Of a stretch of 64,000 nucleotides of DNA, positions 46,313 to 56,372 are shown in pieces. The stretch is from Paraburkholderia sp. DHOC27 (GTDB taxonomy: Bacteria; Pseudomonadota; Gammaproteobacteria; Burkholderiales; Burkholderiaceae), in assembly GCF_003429005.1 (NCBI RefSeq), contig NZ_QVQV01000003.1, positions 310,723 to 374,722 of the forward strand, in the 5' to 3' direction. The position numbers and the translations under genes are program-made. Each line of letters opens with the position of its first letter. The first letter of the stretch is position 1. The notes under the pieces were generated by a model that was not told where the DNA came from, made no database searches, and saw nothing but the letters and a program-made list of their open reading frames with translations.

Positions 46313-47083
46313 ATGAGCACACGTTTGAAGGTTTTCATTACCGGCGCATCCAGTGGCATTGGCCTCGCGCTCGCCGCCGAATATGCGCGGCGCGGCGCGA
46401 TTCTCGGCCTCGTTGCCCGTCGCGGCGACGCCCTTGCCGGCTTCCAGCAGTCCCATCCCCAGCATCCCATCTCCATCTACCCGGTAGACGTCCGCGACGC
46501 CGAAGCGCTCGCCAACGCGGCCGAGCAGTTCATCGCGCAACACGGCTGCCCCGACATCGTGATCGCCAACGCGGGCATAAGCCGCGGCGCGGTCACCGGT
46601 CACGGCGATCTGCGGACCTTCCGCGAAGTGATGGACGTCAACTACTACGGCATGGTCGCCACCTTCGAACCGTTCGCCGCTGCCATGATGGCGGCGCGCA
46701 AGGGCTCGCTGGTGGGTGTGGCGAGCGTGGCCGGCGTGCGTGGTCTGCCTGGCTCGGGTGCCTACAGCGCCTCTAAGGCGGCCGCCTTCAAGTATCTGGA
46801 AGCGCTGCGGGTCGAGATGCGGCCCAAGGGCGTCGACGTGGTGACCATAGCGCCTGGCTACATCCGCACGCCGATGACCGAGCACAATCCGTATCCCATG
46901 CCGTTTCTGATGGATGCCGACCGCTTCGCCGCCAAGGTCGCAGATGCGATCGCGCGCAAGGCTTCGTTTGCGATCTATCCGTGGCAGATGCGTGTCGCGG
47001 CCGCGCTGCTGCACGTGCTGCCGCGCTGGGTCTATGACCGCGTGTTCGAACGGGCGCCGCGCAAACCGCGCGCCGCCGACTAG
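46313..47083 (+). CDS. Short-chain dehydrogenase/reductase
   Basis: A 256-residue NAD(P)-dependent oxidoreductase. It has the TGASSGIGLALAAEY cofactor motif, IVIANAGIS, the catalytic Ser in VGVASVAGVRG and YSASKAAAF (Tyr and Lys). A longer hydrophobic C-terminus (WQMRVAAALLHVLPRWVYDR) suggests membrane association, as in the YbbO-like group. It has the standard placement after dsbA. The substrate is unknown. The 238-bp gap to the next gene shows nothing definite. Confidence 0.9.
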   Translation: MSTRLKVFITGASSGIGLALAAEYARRGAILGLVARRGDALAGFQQSHPQHPISIYPVDVRDAEALANAAEQFIAQHGCPDIVIANAGISRGAVTGHGDLRTFREVMDVNYYGMVATFEPFAAAMMAARKGSLVGVASVAGVRGLPGSGAYSASKAAAFKYLEALRVEMRPKGVDVVTIAPGYIRTPMTEHNPYPMPFLMDADRFAAKVADAIARKASFAIYPWQMRVAAALLHVLPRWVYDRVFERAPRKPRAAD

Positions 47084-47321
47084 CATCGTAAATGCAAGCG
47101 TGCTCGCAGTGCAACGCAAGCCGCCATCCCCATCACCCTGTGAATATGCCGATTCGTTGGTTGTCGGCATCTCCCCCCTTCGATAAGCTTGCGGCTTGGC
47201 GGCGACACGTGGCCTGACTCTGCGCGGGCGCCGCAAACGTATCACAATCAAGCGGGTGGTCCGCGCGGGCCGCCGTCCCTGCAAGACGAACTGCCTGACC
47301 GCGCCTGTTATGGGAGATCCT

Positions 47322-48941
47322 ATGCGCTTCACACTGCCCGGCACCGCCAACGCCAGCCTGCTCACCGCACTGCTCGCCGCATGGCTCGTTACATCGCCCG
47401 CCTCCGCTTTCGCCAAGGCGCTGACCGTGTGTACCGAATCGAGCCCCGACGGCTTCGATGTCGTTCAGTTCAACTCCCTCGTCACCACCAACGCTTCGGC
47501 GGACGTGATTTTCAACTCGCTGGTCGCGTACGACGAGTCGGCGAAAAAGGTCGTGCCGGCGCTCGCGCAAAGCTGGGACGTGAGCGCCGATGGCCTCACC
47601 TACACGTTCCACCTGCGCCCCAACGTGCAGTTCCAGAGCACCGATTACTTCAAGCCCACGCGCACGCTGAATGCCGACGACGTCGTCTTCACCTTCACCC
47701 GCATGCTCGACGACAGCAACCCGTGGCACAAGGTGACGGGGCCGAGCGGCTTCCCGCACGCGCAATCAATGGGTCTGCCCAAGCTCATCAAGTCGGTCTC
47801 GAAGGTGGATGCCAATACGGTCAAGTTCGAGCTGAACCAGCCGGACGCGACCTTCGTCTCGATTCTGACGATGGGCTTCGCGTCGATCTATTCGGCCGAA
47901 TACGCCGATCAATTGCTCAAGGCCGGCAAGCAACTGGATCTGAACGCCAAGCCGATCGGCACGGGCCCGTTCATGCTGAAGAGCTATACGAAAGACGCCG
48001 TGATCCGCTACGACGTGAATCCGACGTACTGGGGACCCAAGCCGAAGGTGGACCGCCTGATCTACGCCATCACGCCGGATGCTACCGTGCGCGCGCAGAA
48101 GGTGAAGACGGACGAATGCCAGATTGCGCTCTCGCCAAAGCCGCAGGACGTGGCGGATGCCAAGGGCAACAGTTCGCTCGCGGTGGTGCAGACACCCGCG
48201 TTCATGACCGCGTTCGTGGCGCTGAACACGCAGAAGAAGCCGCTCGACAATCAGAAGGTGCGCGCCGCGCTGAACATGGCGTTCGATCGCACGACGTATC
48301 TGAAGACCGTGTTCGACAATACCGCGACGCCCGCCGTGAATCCGTTCCCGCCGAATACGTGGAGTTACGACAAGTCGGTCATGCCGTGGCCGTATGACCC
48401 GGCGAAGGCAAAACAACTGCTGGCCAACGCGGGCTTTCCGAATGGCTTCTCCACCACCATCTGGGTGCGTCCCACTGGCAGCGTGCTGAATCCGAACCCC
48501 AAGGCCGGCGCGGAACTGCTACAGGCTGACTTTGCGAAGATCGGCGTGAAGGCCGACGTGAAGGTGATTGAATGGGGCGAGTTGATCAAGGAAGCCAAAA
48601 CCGGCCAGCACGACACGCTATTCATGGGCTGGGCCGGTGACAACGGCGATCCGGATAACTTCCTCTCGCCGCTCTTTAGCTGCAATGCCGTGACCTCGGG
48701 CATCAACTTCGCGCGCTTCTGCGACCCCGATCTCGACAAGCTGATTGCCGAAGGCAAGGCTACGCCCGACCAGGCCAAACGCGCGAAGACCTACCAGGCG
48801 GCGCAGCAGCTCATCCACGATCAAGCCTTGTGGATTCCGCTCGGTTATCCCACCGCCGCCGCCATCACGCAAAAAAGCGTGAGCGGCTACAACGTGAGCC
48901 CGTTCGGCCGGCAGAACTTCACGAGCGTGGCGGTGAAATAA
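47322..48941 (+). CDS. Peptide-type ABC transporter substrate-binding protein (SBP_bac_5, DppA-like)
   Basis: A 539-residue periplasmic binding protein of the dipeptide/oligopeptide family. The signal peptide (SLLTALLAAWLVTSPASAFA) is followed by LTVCTESSPDGFDVVQFNSL, the DppA-like mature N-terminus. The family signature NADDVVFTFTRMLDDSNPWH and PIGTGPFMLKSY… are present. GGGAG sits six bases before ATG 47322, which decides the start. No permease or ATPase genes are adjacent, so it works with a transporter encoded elsewhere. Confidence 0.9.
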   Translation: MRFTLPGTANASLLTALLAAWLVTSPASAFAKALTVCTESSPDGFDVVQFNSLVTTNASADVIFNSLVAYDESAKKVVPALAQSWDVSADGLTYTFHLRPNVQFQSTDYFKPTRTLNADDVVFTFTRMLDDSNPWHKVTGPSGFPHAQSMGLPKLIKSVSKVDANTVKFELNQPDATFVSILTMGFASIYSAEYADQLLKAGKQLDLNAKPIGTGPFMLKSYTKDAVIRYDVNPTYWGPKPKVDRLIYAITPDATVRAQKVKTDECQIALSPKPQDVADAKGNSSLAVVQTPAFMTAFVALNTQKKPLDNQKVRAALNMAFDRTTYLKTVFDNTATPAVNPFPPNTWSYDKSVMPWPYDPAKAKQLLANAGFPNGFSTTIWVRPTGSVLNPNPKAGAELLQADFAKIGVKADVKVIEWGELIKEAKTGQHDTLFMGWAGDNGDPDNFLSPLFSCNAVTSGINFARFCDPDLDKLIAEGKATPDQAKRAKTYQAAQQLIHDQALWIPLGYPTAAAITQKSVSGYNVSPFGRQNFTSVAVK

Positions 48942-48957
48942 GCGTTACGGCGCAGAG

Positions 48958-50028
48958 TTACGGCGCGAAGCGGATCACGCCGTCGGCGTCGTGGGTGCGC
49001 TTCAACGCGCCCGCGAGCCACAGCAGGTGCAGGTGGGCGAGCGCCTCGCCCATCGCGAAAGTCATCTGATGGATATCGAGTTGCCGCTTGAACATGAGCG
49101 GCACGATATCCGCCGCGCTGCGCGGTTTCTCGGCACACGCGTCGCGCACTTCGGCGAGCCGCGCATCGTGATGCTCGCGTAGTTGCAGAATGCGGGTACG
49201 CACGCCGCGAAACGGCTTGCCGTGCGAAGGCAGCACCAGCGTGTCTTCCGCCATCGTCTCGTAGCGGCCGAGCGATTCCAGATATAGCGCGAGCGGATTA
49301 CCTTCCGGCTCCATGTCGAACACCGACACGTTGGTCGAGATGCGCGGCAGCACCATGTCGCCGGAGATCAGCACGCCGTCAGCTTCGTTATGCAGCGCGC
49401 AGTGTTCCGGCGAGTGACCAAAACCCGTCACCACGCGCCACGTCCTGCCGCCAATCGCAACCGTATCGCCCTCGCGCAAACGCCGGTATTGCGCCGGCAA
49501 TGCGGGCACCAGGGTCGCGTAGTAGCTCTGGCGGTTGCGCAGCTTGTCCAGGGACGCTTCATCCGTCAGACCGTGACGCGCGAAATGGCGTGCGGCGCCT
49601 TCACCGCCCGCGTTCGATCCATCACCAGCGGCCATCACGCGCGCCTGCATGTATTCGCCGAGGGTGGTCCACAGCCGCACGTCCCAGCGCTTTTTGTCGC
49701 CGCCGGCGCACAGCCAGTGCGCGAGCCCGATGTGATCCGGATGGCAATGCGTGACGATCACGCGCAACACCGGCAGACCGTCCAGCACCGTGTCGAACAC
49801 GTGCTCCCAGTTTTCCTTGATGGCGTCCGACGTGATGCCACAATCGACCACGGTCCACCCCTGCTGACCGTCGATCTCATCGCGCAGCAGCCACAGGTTG
49901 ATGTGGTCCAGCGCGAACGGGAGCGGCATGCGCAGCCAGAACGCACCAGGTGAAACTTCGAAGGCGTGGCCGGGTTCCGGCAGAGTGTCGCTGAAGGGGT
50001 AGTTCAGTTGATGTTCGAGTGCGTTCAT
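48958..50028 (-). CDS. MBL-fold metallo-hydrolase
   Basis: A 356-residue metallo-beta-lactamase-fold hydrolase. The metal motif is VTHCHPDHIGLAHW, a further His lies in TGFGHSPEHCALH, an Asp ligand is in LISGDMVLP, and a late His is in LVLPSHGKPF. A C-terminal winged-helix-like region (MFKRQLDIHQMTFAMGEALA) is typical of the LACTB2/RNaseZ-like hydrolase group. It diverges from liuR. It is probably a thioesterase or endonuclease-like hydrolase; the substrate is unknown. Confidence 0.88.
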   Translation of the reverse strand: MNALEHQLNYPFSDTLPEPGHAFEVSPGAFWLRMPLPFALDHINLWLLRDEIDGQQGWTVVDCGITSDAIKENWEHVFDTVLDGLPVLRVIVTHCHPDHIGLAHWLCAGGDKKRWDVRLWTTLGEYMQARVMAAGDGSNAGGEGAARHFARHGLTDEASLDKLRNRQSYYATLVPALPAQYRRLREGDTVAIGGRTWRVVTGFGHSPEHCALHNEADGVLISGDMVLPRISTNVSVFDMEPEGNPLALYLESLGRYETMAEDTLVLPSHGKPFRGVRTRILQLREHHDARLAEVRDACAEKPRSAADIVPLMFKRQLDIHQMTFAMGEALAHLHLLWLAGALKRTHDADGVIRFAP

Positions 50029-50173
50029 GGTCAGGTTTCCTGCGGCCGTGGCGTCGCGCCGGTCGTCGCGCCGCCGTGGATGCGCGCTGGTTGCGTATTG
50101 CTCAAGTTGACGATAACGTAAACGTCGATTCTATCGTCCAATCCGCTTTTCTGCCCGGCCACCGGATGTCCCG

Positions 50174-50614
50174 ATGAACACGCAATACACCATCACCGAG
50201 CTCGCGCGTGAATTCGACGTCACGCCGCGCGCAATCCGCTTCTATGAAGACCAGGGTTTACTCTCACCACGCCGCGAGGGATCGGGTGGGCTGCGGCGCG
50301 TTTATTCAGGCCGCGACCGCACCCGGCTGAAGCTCACGCTGCGTGGCAAACGCCTCGGCTTTACGCTGTCGGAAATCCGCGACCTGCTCGACCTGTACGA
50401 GTCGCCCACTGACACCGTGCCGCAGTTGCACGCGTTCCTTGCCACTGTGGCGCGGCATCGCGAGGTGTTGGAGCGTCAACGCGAAGACCTGAACGCCACG
50501 CTCGACGATCTGGCGCAATACGAGTCCGAAGCGCGTGCCCTGCTCGATGCCGGTGGGCGCGCCGAGCAAGCGGACGCGTCAGGCCATGCTTCAGCGCAGA
50601 CGTCGGCGCACTGA
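50174..50614 (+). CDS. liuR: MerR-family regulator LiuR
   Basis: A 146-residue MerR regulator of leucine/isovalerate and acyclic terpene use. The N-terminal helix-turn-helix [20 protein letters not shown] followed by [15 protein letters not shown] is the LiuR-type sequence, with the dimer coiled coil [20 protein letters not shown]. No metal cysteines are seen. It lies 17 bp before aceK, so the two are co-transcribed; its usual target liuA (isovaleryl-CoA dehydrogenase) is not in the window. Confidence 0.85.
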   Translation: MNTQYTITELAREFDVTPRAIRFYEDQGLLSPRREGSGGLRRVYSGRDRTRLKLTLRGKRLGFTLSEIRDLLDLYESPTDTVPQLHAFLATVARHREVLERQREDLNATLDDLAQYESEARALLDAGGRAEQADASGHASAQTSAH

Positions 50615-50631
50615 GCGGATGCCCGGCCGCG

Positions 50632-52464
50632 ATGAATCACTTTCCCAAACTGCTGTCGTCGCAAATCGGCTTTGATGTCGCCGAGACCATGCTCGACGGC
50701 TTCAACCGGCACTACCGCATCTTTCGCGACGCCGCGATTGCCGCGAAGACGCTGTTCGAAGCCGGCGACTGGCACGGTCTGCAACGGCTCGCCAGGGAAA
50801 GAATTACTTCGTACGACGAACGGGTTGAAGAGTGCGTCGAACTGCTTGAGGATGAATACGACGCCGAGAATATCGACAACGAAGTCTGGCAGCAGATCAA
50901 GCTGCACTTCATTGGCCTGCTTACCACGCACCGTCAGCCGGAATGCGCCGAGACGTTTTTCAACTCGGTGTGCTGCAAGATCCTGCACCGCTCGTACTTC
51001 AATAACGATTTTATTTTCGTGCGGCCGGCCATCTCGACCGAGTACATCGAGAACGACGAGCCCGCCGCCAAGCCGACTTACCGTGCGTACTATCCGGCCA
51101 AGGACGGCCTCGCGGCGACGCTCGAACGCATCGTCACGAACTTCCAGCTGGAGACGCCGTTCGAGGATTTGGCGCGTGACGTACGCTGCGTGATGCAAGC
51201 CATCCACGATGCGTTCGGCGCCTTCAGCGAAGCGGCCAACTTCCAGATTCACGTGCTGTCGTCGCTGTTCTTTCGCAACAAGTCCGCGTATATCGTGGGG
51301 CGGATCATCAACGGTGACGCGCTGCTGCCGTTCGCGGTGCCCGTGCGTCACGTGGCGCCAGGACTGCTCGCCCTCGACACCGTGCTGCTCGAACGTGACG
51401 CGCTGCTCATCATTTTCAGCTTCGCGCACTCGTATTTCCTCGTGGACATGGAAGTGCCGTCCGCTTACGTGCAGTTTCTCGGCACCATCATGCCGGGCAA
51501 ACCGAAAGCAGAAATCTATACGTCGCTAGGTTTGCAGAAGCAGGGCAAGAATCTGTTTTACCGCGATCTGCTGCATCACCTGTCGCACTCCAGCGATCAG
51601 TTCGTCATCGCGCCCGGCATCAAAGGTCTCGTGATGCTAGTGTTCACGCTGCCGTCGTTCCCGTACGCGTTCAAGCTGATCAAGGACAACTTCCCGCCGC
51701 CGAAGGAAACCACGCGCGCGAAGATTCAGGGCAAGTATCAGCTCGTCAAACGACACGACCGTCTGGGCCGCATGGCCGACACGCTTGAATATTCCAGCGT
51801 GGCGCTGCCGCTCGCGCGGCTCGACGATACGCTGCTGCGCGAACTGCAGAAGGAAGTGCCGTCGATGCTCGAATACGAGGGCGACAATCTCGTGATCCGC
51901 CATCTGTACATCGAGCGGCGCATGGTGCCCTTGAACCTGTTCCTGCAAAACGGCAGCGACGAAGATGTCGACCACGGCATCAAGGAATACGGCAATGCGG
52001 TGAAAGAGTTGATGCAGGCGAACATCTTCCCCGGCGACATGCTTTATAAGAACTTCGGTGTGACGCGACATGGCCGCGTGGTGTTCTACGACTACGACGA
52101 AATCGAGTATCTGACCGATTGCGTCGTGCGTGCCGTGCCGCCGCCGCGTAACGAGGAAGACGAGATGTCAGGCGAGCCCTGGTATTCCGTGGGTCCGCAC
52201 GACATTTTCCCCGAGACGTATGGCACTTTTCTGCTCGGCGATACGCGAGTACGGCGCGCTTTCATGCAGCACCATGCAGATTTTTTCGAACCCGCGTTGT
52301 GGCAGCGTCACAAAGAACATCTGCTGAAGGGCGAACTGCCGGATTTCTTTCCCTATGACATGAAGGCACGTTTTTGCATCCGCTATCCGGAGCGTTTCGC
52401 GGCTCTCGGTGACGATGCCGCAGTCGAGGCCACCAGCGAAGCCACCCTACGCAGCACGGCGTGA
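50632..52464 (+). CDS. aceK: Isocitrate dehydrogenase kinase/phosphatase AceK
   Basis: A bifunctional enzyme that phosphorylates and dephosphorylates isocitrate dehydrogenase and so opens the glyoxylate bypass on acetate or fatty acids. The 610-residue chain has the N-terminal regulatory domain ([20 protein letters not shown]) and the kinase core with [20 protein letters not shown], the Lys in [21 protein letters not shown], and the [11 protein letters not shown] metal-binding motif. The location after liuR links the bypass to acetyl-CoA-yielding catabolism, which fits the thiolase downstream. Confidence 0.96.
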   Translation: MNHFPKLLSSQIGFDVAETMLDGFNRHYRIFRDAAIAAKTLFEAGDWHGLQRLARERITSYDERVEECVELLEDEYDAENIDNEVWQQIKLHFIGLLTTHRQPECAETFFNSVCCKILHRSYFNNDFIFVRPAISTEYIENDEPAAKPTYRAYYPAKDGLAATLERIVTNFQLETPFEDLARDVRCVMQAIHDAFGAFSEAANFQIHVLSSLFFRNKSAYIVGRIINGDALLPFAVPVRHVAPGLLALDTVLLERDALLIIFSFAHSYFLVDMEVPSAYVQFLGTIMPGKPKAEIYTSLGLQKQGKNLFYRDLLHHLSHSSDQFVIAPGIKGLVMLVFTLPSFPYAFKLIKDNFPPPKETTRAKIQGKYQLVKRHDRLGRMADTLEYSSVALPLARLDDTLLRELQKEVPSMLEYEGDNLVIRHLYIERRMVPLNLFLQNGSDEDVDHGIKEYGNAVKELMQANIFPGDMLYKNFGVTRHGRVVFYDYDEIEYLTDCVVRAVPPPRNEEDEMSGEPWYSVGPHDIFPETYGTFLLGDTRVRRAFMQHHADFFEPALWQRHKEHLLKGELPDFFPYDMKARFCIRYPERFAALGDDAAVEATSEATLRSTA

Positions 52465-52547
52465 ACGACCATGGATATCGCTAAACGCCCGCTCCCCTGA
52501 TAACGAAACCGACCGGTCCTGCGGTCGAGACAACCCCATCGAGCATC

Positions 52548-53324
52548 ATGAACTCATCCGCATCACCTCAAGCCAATCCGCTCGCTCACCTGTTCGAGAA
52601 CAACGACAAGTGGGTGACCCGCAAACTGGCCGAAGATCCCGAGTATTTCTCGCGGCTCGCTCATCAGCAGACACCCGAGTATCTGTGGATTGGTTGCTCG
52701 GACTCGCGCGTGCCGGCCAATCAGATCATCGGCCTGCCGCCGGGCGAAGTGTTCGTGCATCGGAACATCGCCAACGTCGTGGTGCATACCGATCTGAACT
52801 GCCTGTCGGTGATCCAGTTCGCTGTCGACCTGCTGAAGGTCAAGCACATCATGGTGGTCGGCCATTACGGCTGCTCGGGTGTAGCCGCGGCGCTGCATGG
52901 CCGGCGCGTCGGGCTTGCCGATAACTGGCTGCATCACGTGCAGGACGTGCGCACCAAACACGCGGCGCTGCTCGAAGCATGGCCGCTTGGTGAAGCACGT
53001 CACCGCCGTCTGGTGGAACTGAATACGATCGAGCAGGTCGTCAATGTATGCCGCACCACGATCCTCAACGATGCGTGGGCACGCGGTCAGGACGTAACTG
53101 TGCATGGCTGGGCGTATGGCGTGCATGACGGCAAGGTTCGCAATCTGGGCATGTCGATCAACCAGCCCGATGCGCTGGATGAGTCGTATCAACGCTGCGT
53201 CGCCGCCGTGACGGCGGGCGGCGTGCATCAAGCAGACAACGACGTCATCGCTGCCGATGCAGCGAAGCTCGGCGACGTGCCGGCTGTCGTCGAAGGTGTC
53301 ATCAAGGAGCTAAAACATGAGTGA
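52548..53324 (+). CDS. can: Beta-class carbonic anhydrase
   Basis: Interconverts CO2 and bicarbonate, supplying carboxylases. The zinc ligands are in WIGCSDSRVPANQI (Cys, Asp-Arg pair) and VVGHYGCSGVAAAL (His, Cys). NIANVVVHTDLNCLSVIQFA is the core segment. It is 258 residues long, with the RVGLADNWLHHVQDV and WAYGVHDGKV sequences of the Can group. It overlaps the next gene by eight bases, so the pair is translationally coupled. Confidence 0.93.
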   Translation: MNSSASPQANPLAHLFENNDKWVTRKLAEDPEYFSRLAHQQTPEYLWIGCSDSRVPANQIIGLPPGEVFVHRNIANVVVHTDLNCLSVIQFAVDLLKVKHIMVVGHYGCSGVAAALHGRRVGLADNWLHHVQDVRTKHAALLEAWPLGEARHRRLVELNTIEQVVNVCRTTILNDAWARGQDVTVHGWAYGVHDGKVRNLGMSINQPDALDESYQRCVAAVTAGGVHQADNDVIAADAAKLGDVPAVVEGVIKELKHE

Positions 53325-54522
53325 GACGAAACACAACACACAGAGCGATCCGGTCGTGATCGTGTCAGCCGCCCGCACGCCGATGGCGGCGTTTCAGGGC
53401 GATTTCGCGGCGCTCACCGCGCCGCAACTCGGGGCAAAGGCGATTGCAGCCGCCGTTGAACGCGCAGGCTTGCAGCCGGCGCAAATCGACGAAGTGGTGA
53501 TGGGTTGCGTGCTGCCCGCCGGGCTTGGCCAGGCGCCCGCGCGTCAGGCGGCGCTCGGCGCGGGCCTGCCGCTTGCCACCGGCAGCACGACCGTGAACAA
53601 GATGTGCGGCTCCGGCATGCGCGCGGCCATGTTCGCGCACGACATGCTCGCCGCCGGTTCGGTGGACGTGATCGTCGCGGGCGGCATGGAAAGTATGACC
53701 AACGCGCCCTACCTGTTGCCGAAGGCACGCGGCGGCATGCGCATGGGCCACGGTCAGGTGATCGATCACATGTTCTACGACGGACTGGAAGATGCCTACG
53801 ACAAGGGTCGTTTGATGGGCCACTTCGCCGAAGAATGCGCCGCCTCGTTCGACTTCACGCGTGATGCGCAGGACGCCTTTGCCATCGAATCACTGAAGCG
53901 CGCCAAGCGTGCTAACGAAGACGGATCGTTTGCTTGGGAAATTGCACCCGTCACCGTGGAGAGCCGCAAGGGTGACGTGACCATCGAGCGCGACGAGCAG
54001 CCGTTCAAGGCGAACCTCGAGAAGATCGCGTCGCTCAAACCCGCGTTCAGCAAAACCGGCACGGTGACGGCCGCGAACGCCTCGTCCATTTCCGATGGCG
54101 CCGCCGCGCTCGTGATGATGCGCGAGTCGACCGCGCGCCGCCTGGGTGTGGAGCCGCTTGCACGTGTCGTCGGGCACTCGACCTTCGCGCAGGAGCCGGC
54201 AAAGTTTACGACCGCACCGGTTGGCGCGATTCGCAAGCTGTTCGAGAAGAACGGCTGGCGTGCCGACGAAGTGGATCTGTATGAGATCAACGAAGCGTTC
54301 GCCGTGGTCACGATGGCCGCGATGAAGGAACACAAGCTGCCCCACGACAAGGTCAACGTGAACGGCGGCGCGTGCGCGCTCGGTCATCCAATCGGCGCGT
54401 CGGGCGCGCGCATTCTCGTCACGTTGATTGGCGCGCTGAAGCAGCGCGGTCTGAAGCGCGGCGTGGCGACGCTCTGCATTGGCGGAGGCGAAGCTACTGC
54501 TATGGGTATCGAACTGGTGTAG
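53317..54522 (+). CDS. Acetyl-CoA C-acetyltransferase (thiolase)
   Basis: Thiolase of 401 residues. The nucleophilic Cys lies in TTVNKMCGSGMRAAMFAHDM; the C-terminal active-site segments are YEINEAFAVVTMAAMKEH and NGGACALGHPIGASGARILV (His), and the second Cys is in GVATLCIGGGEATAMG. It joins or splits acetoacetyl-CoA-type substrates; in liu/leucine pathways it would complete acetoacetyl-CoA breakdown. It overlaps the carbonic anhydrase gene. Confidence 0.94.
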   Translation: MSETKHNTQSDPVVIVSAARTPMAAFQGDFAALTAPQLGAKAIAAAVERAGLQPAQIDEVVMGCVLPAGLGQAPARQAALGAGLPLATGSTTVNKMCGSGMRAAMFAHDMLAAGSVDVIVAGGMESMTNAPYLLPKARGGMRMGHGQVIDHMFYDGLEDAYDKGRLMGHFAEECAASFDFTRDAQDAFAIESLKRAKRANEDGSFAWEIAPVTVESRKGDVTIERDEQPFKANLEKIASLKPAFSKTGTVTAANASSISDGAAALVMMRESTARRLGVEPLARVVGHSTFAQEPAKFTTAPVGAIRKLFEKNGWRADEVDLYEINEAFAVVTMAAMKEHKLPHDKVNVNGGACALGHPIGASGARILVTLIGALKQRGLKRGVATLCIGGGEATAMGIELV

Positions 54523-54611
54523 CGCATGACAATGTGTGCGTCGGCGCGTTGGCATACGCGGACGCCGGTGCACCCTGCCCGGCGCACAGCAAGGATAGTG
54601 AGGTAAAGCCA

Positions 54612-55289
54612 ATGAAAACCGTATTGATCGTGGGCGCGTCGCGCGGCATTGGCCGCGAGTTCGTGCATCAGTACAAGCGTGCTGGCTGGCGTGTGCTGGC
54701 CACCGCGCGTGACGACGAATCGCTGGCCGCGCTGGCCGCCCTCGGTGCCGAAACCTTTTCTCTCGATGTCACCGAGCCTGCGGAGATCGCCGCGTTCGGC
54801 TGGAAACTCGATGGTGAACGGCTCGACGCCGCGATCCTCGTATCGGGCGTGTACGGCCCGCGCACCGACAGCGTCGAGACCGTCACCGCCGAAGACTTCG
54901 ACGCAGTGATGGTGACCAATGTGCGCGGTCCGATGCAATTGATTCCGGTCCTGCTGCCGCTCGTCGAAGATGCGCGCGGCGTGCTGGCCGTGCTGTCGAG
55001 CCGCATGGGCAGCATCGCCGATGCAACCGGCACCACGGGTTGGCTGTATCGCGTGAGCAAGGCGGCGCTCAACGATGCGATCAAGATTACCTCGCTGCAA
55101 ACGCGACATGCGGCCTGCGTCGCGCTGCATCCCGGCTGGGTTCGCACCGACATGGGTGGCGCACAGGCCGCGATCGATCCTGAACGCAGCGTGACCGGCA
55201 TGCGCGAAGTGCTCGCCCAGGCGGCCGCTTCGCATGAAGCGTTCAATGGCCGCTTCTATCAATACGACGGCACGTCTCTCGACTGGTGA
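54612..55289 (+). CDS. Short-chain dehydrogenase, CsgA-like
   Basis: A 225-residue SDR beginning MKTVLIVGASRGIGREFVHQ (cofactor loop GASRGIG). SRMGSIAD carries the catalytic Ser region, and YRVSKAALND gives Tyr and Lys. PGWVRTDMGG follows. The middle ILVSGVYGPR in place of NNAG is typical of the CsgA-like branch. It follows the thiolase by 90 bp and overlaps the YchJ gene by four bases (GTGA). Confidence 0.9.
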   Translation: MKTVLIVGASRGIGREFVHQYKRAGWRVLATARDDESLAALAALGAETFSLDVTEPAEIAAFGWKLDGERLDAAILVSGVYGPRTDSVETVTAEDFDAVMVTNVRGPMQLIPVLLPLVEDARGVLAVLSSRMGSIADATGTTGWLYRVSKAALNDAIKITSLQTRHAACVALHPGWVRTDMGGAQAAIDPERSVTGMREVLAQAAASHEAFNGRFYQYDGTSLDW

Positions 55290-55753
55290 ATCACTTGACT
55301 GCGCAACGATCGCCAACACAACAATCGCGCCCCCTGACGTGTCCCTGTGGCGGCGCCGCGCCGAATCTACGCAGCGGTGCGAAACCGCCCGCCTATGCAA
55401 TGTGCTGCGGACCCTTCATCGACGGCGGCGAGTACGCACCTCGTGCACTCGAACTGATGCGCTCGCGTTACAGCGCCTATGTGCTCGGTGAGACCGCCTA
55501 CCTGCGCGCGACGTGGGCGCCCCATACGTGCCCTGCGGATCTCGACGCCGCCCCTGACGCACCCGATGCACCCCGCTGGCTCGGCCTGCAGATCAAGCGC
55601 TTCGCAGAACACGACGCGACGCATGCTGAAGTCGAATTCGTCGCACGTTTCAAGGTCGGCGGACGCGCGCATCGGTTACACGAAACGAGCCGCTTCGTGC
55701 GCGATGACGACGGCCGCTGGCGCTATGTCGACGGTGATGTCGACGAGACGTAA
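55286..55753 (+). CDS. YchJ family protein (UPF0225)
   Basis: A 155-residue protein with the family's N-terminal cysteine motif (LTCPCGGAAPNLRSGAKPPA, then AMCCGPFIDGG) and the NTF2-like core (LMRSRYSAYVLGETAYLRAT…RFKVGGRAHRLHETSRFVR). GTG at 55286 overlaps the previous stop. Many relatives end with a second zinc-binding SEC-C motif, which is absent here. The function is unknown. Confidence 0.88.
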   Translation: MNHLTAQRSPTQQSRPLTCPCGGAAPNLRSGAKPPAYAMCCGPFIDGGEYAPRALELMRSRYSAYVLGETAYLRATWAPHTCPADLDAAPDAPDAPRWLGLQIKRFAEHDATHAEVEFVARFKVGGRAHRLHETSRFVRDDDGRWRYVDGDVDET

Positions 55754-56372
55754 GGCCCCGCAAAAAAGCCCTGAATGAAGCGAGCCTGCTGCGCGTTGCA
55801 GAGTAAGGGACTGTAAGGACTACGCAGGCTTTCGTGTCATGTGACACGCACGCACATGTGCCCCTCAATCACCGATGCATGATTTGTTGGCCGGGTACCA
55901 CATCGGTCAATTGTTCCTTTCACCTGCCGCAGCGGCGTGCCTCAAGGATTCGACGCGACCTCGAGGCGTCGAGCACACCGAATTTTTTTGGTCGCGGGTT
56001 CTCCTTAATTGCACAACCACAAATTGTCGTGCCAGGATCGGCCTGTAGGTTTTGTAGCGACACGTTGTGAGGGTGCGGTCTAAACCGTCCCCGCATAGAT
56101 GTCCGGAAGCCTCGCCGGAACCTTCACGGTACGAGTTTCGGCGACAGCTTCGAAGGACACCGTGTGTTGCTCATCTTCGGCGCGTGGGGTCGCGTCGGCC
56201 AAGGTTGTTGGTCATCCCGTGCGATCTCGATTCGCGTGCGTGCGCCAGGCGCGCTACATACGCGAGTGTCTTTTTGTTGCTTCCAATCTGACCGAAAGGC
56301 AACTGTCAGCGAGCAACGAAGAGCCGTGGGCGGCATAGGTTTTAAGGACGTACTTCAGGGCGGGTGCAGCGC
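55754..56372. other. 619-bp gap upstream of the exported hydrolase
   Basis: No gene is supported. A short inverted repeat GTGTCA-tg-TGACAC (55834–55847) could be an operator. The 5' region of the hydrolase probably lies at the right end. Several short open frames overlap here without ribosome-binding sites. Confidence 0.5.
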
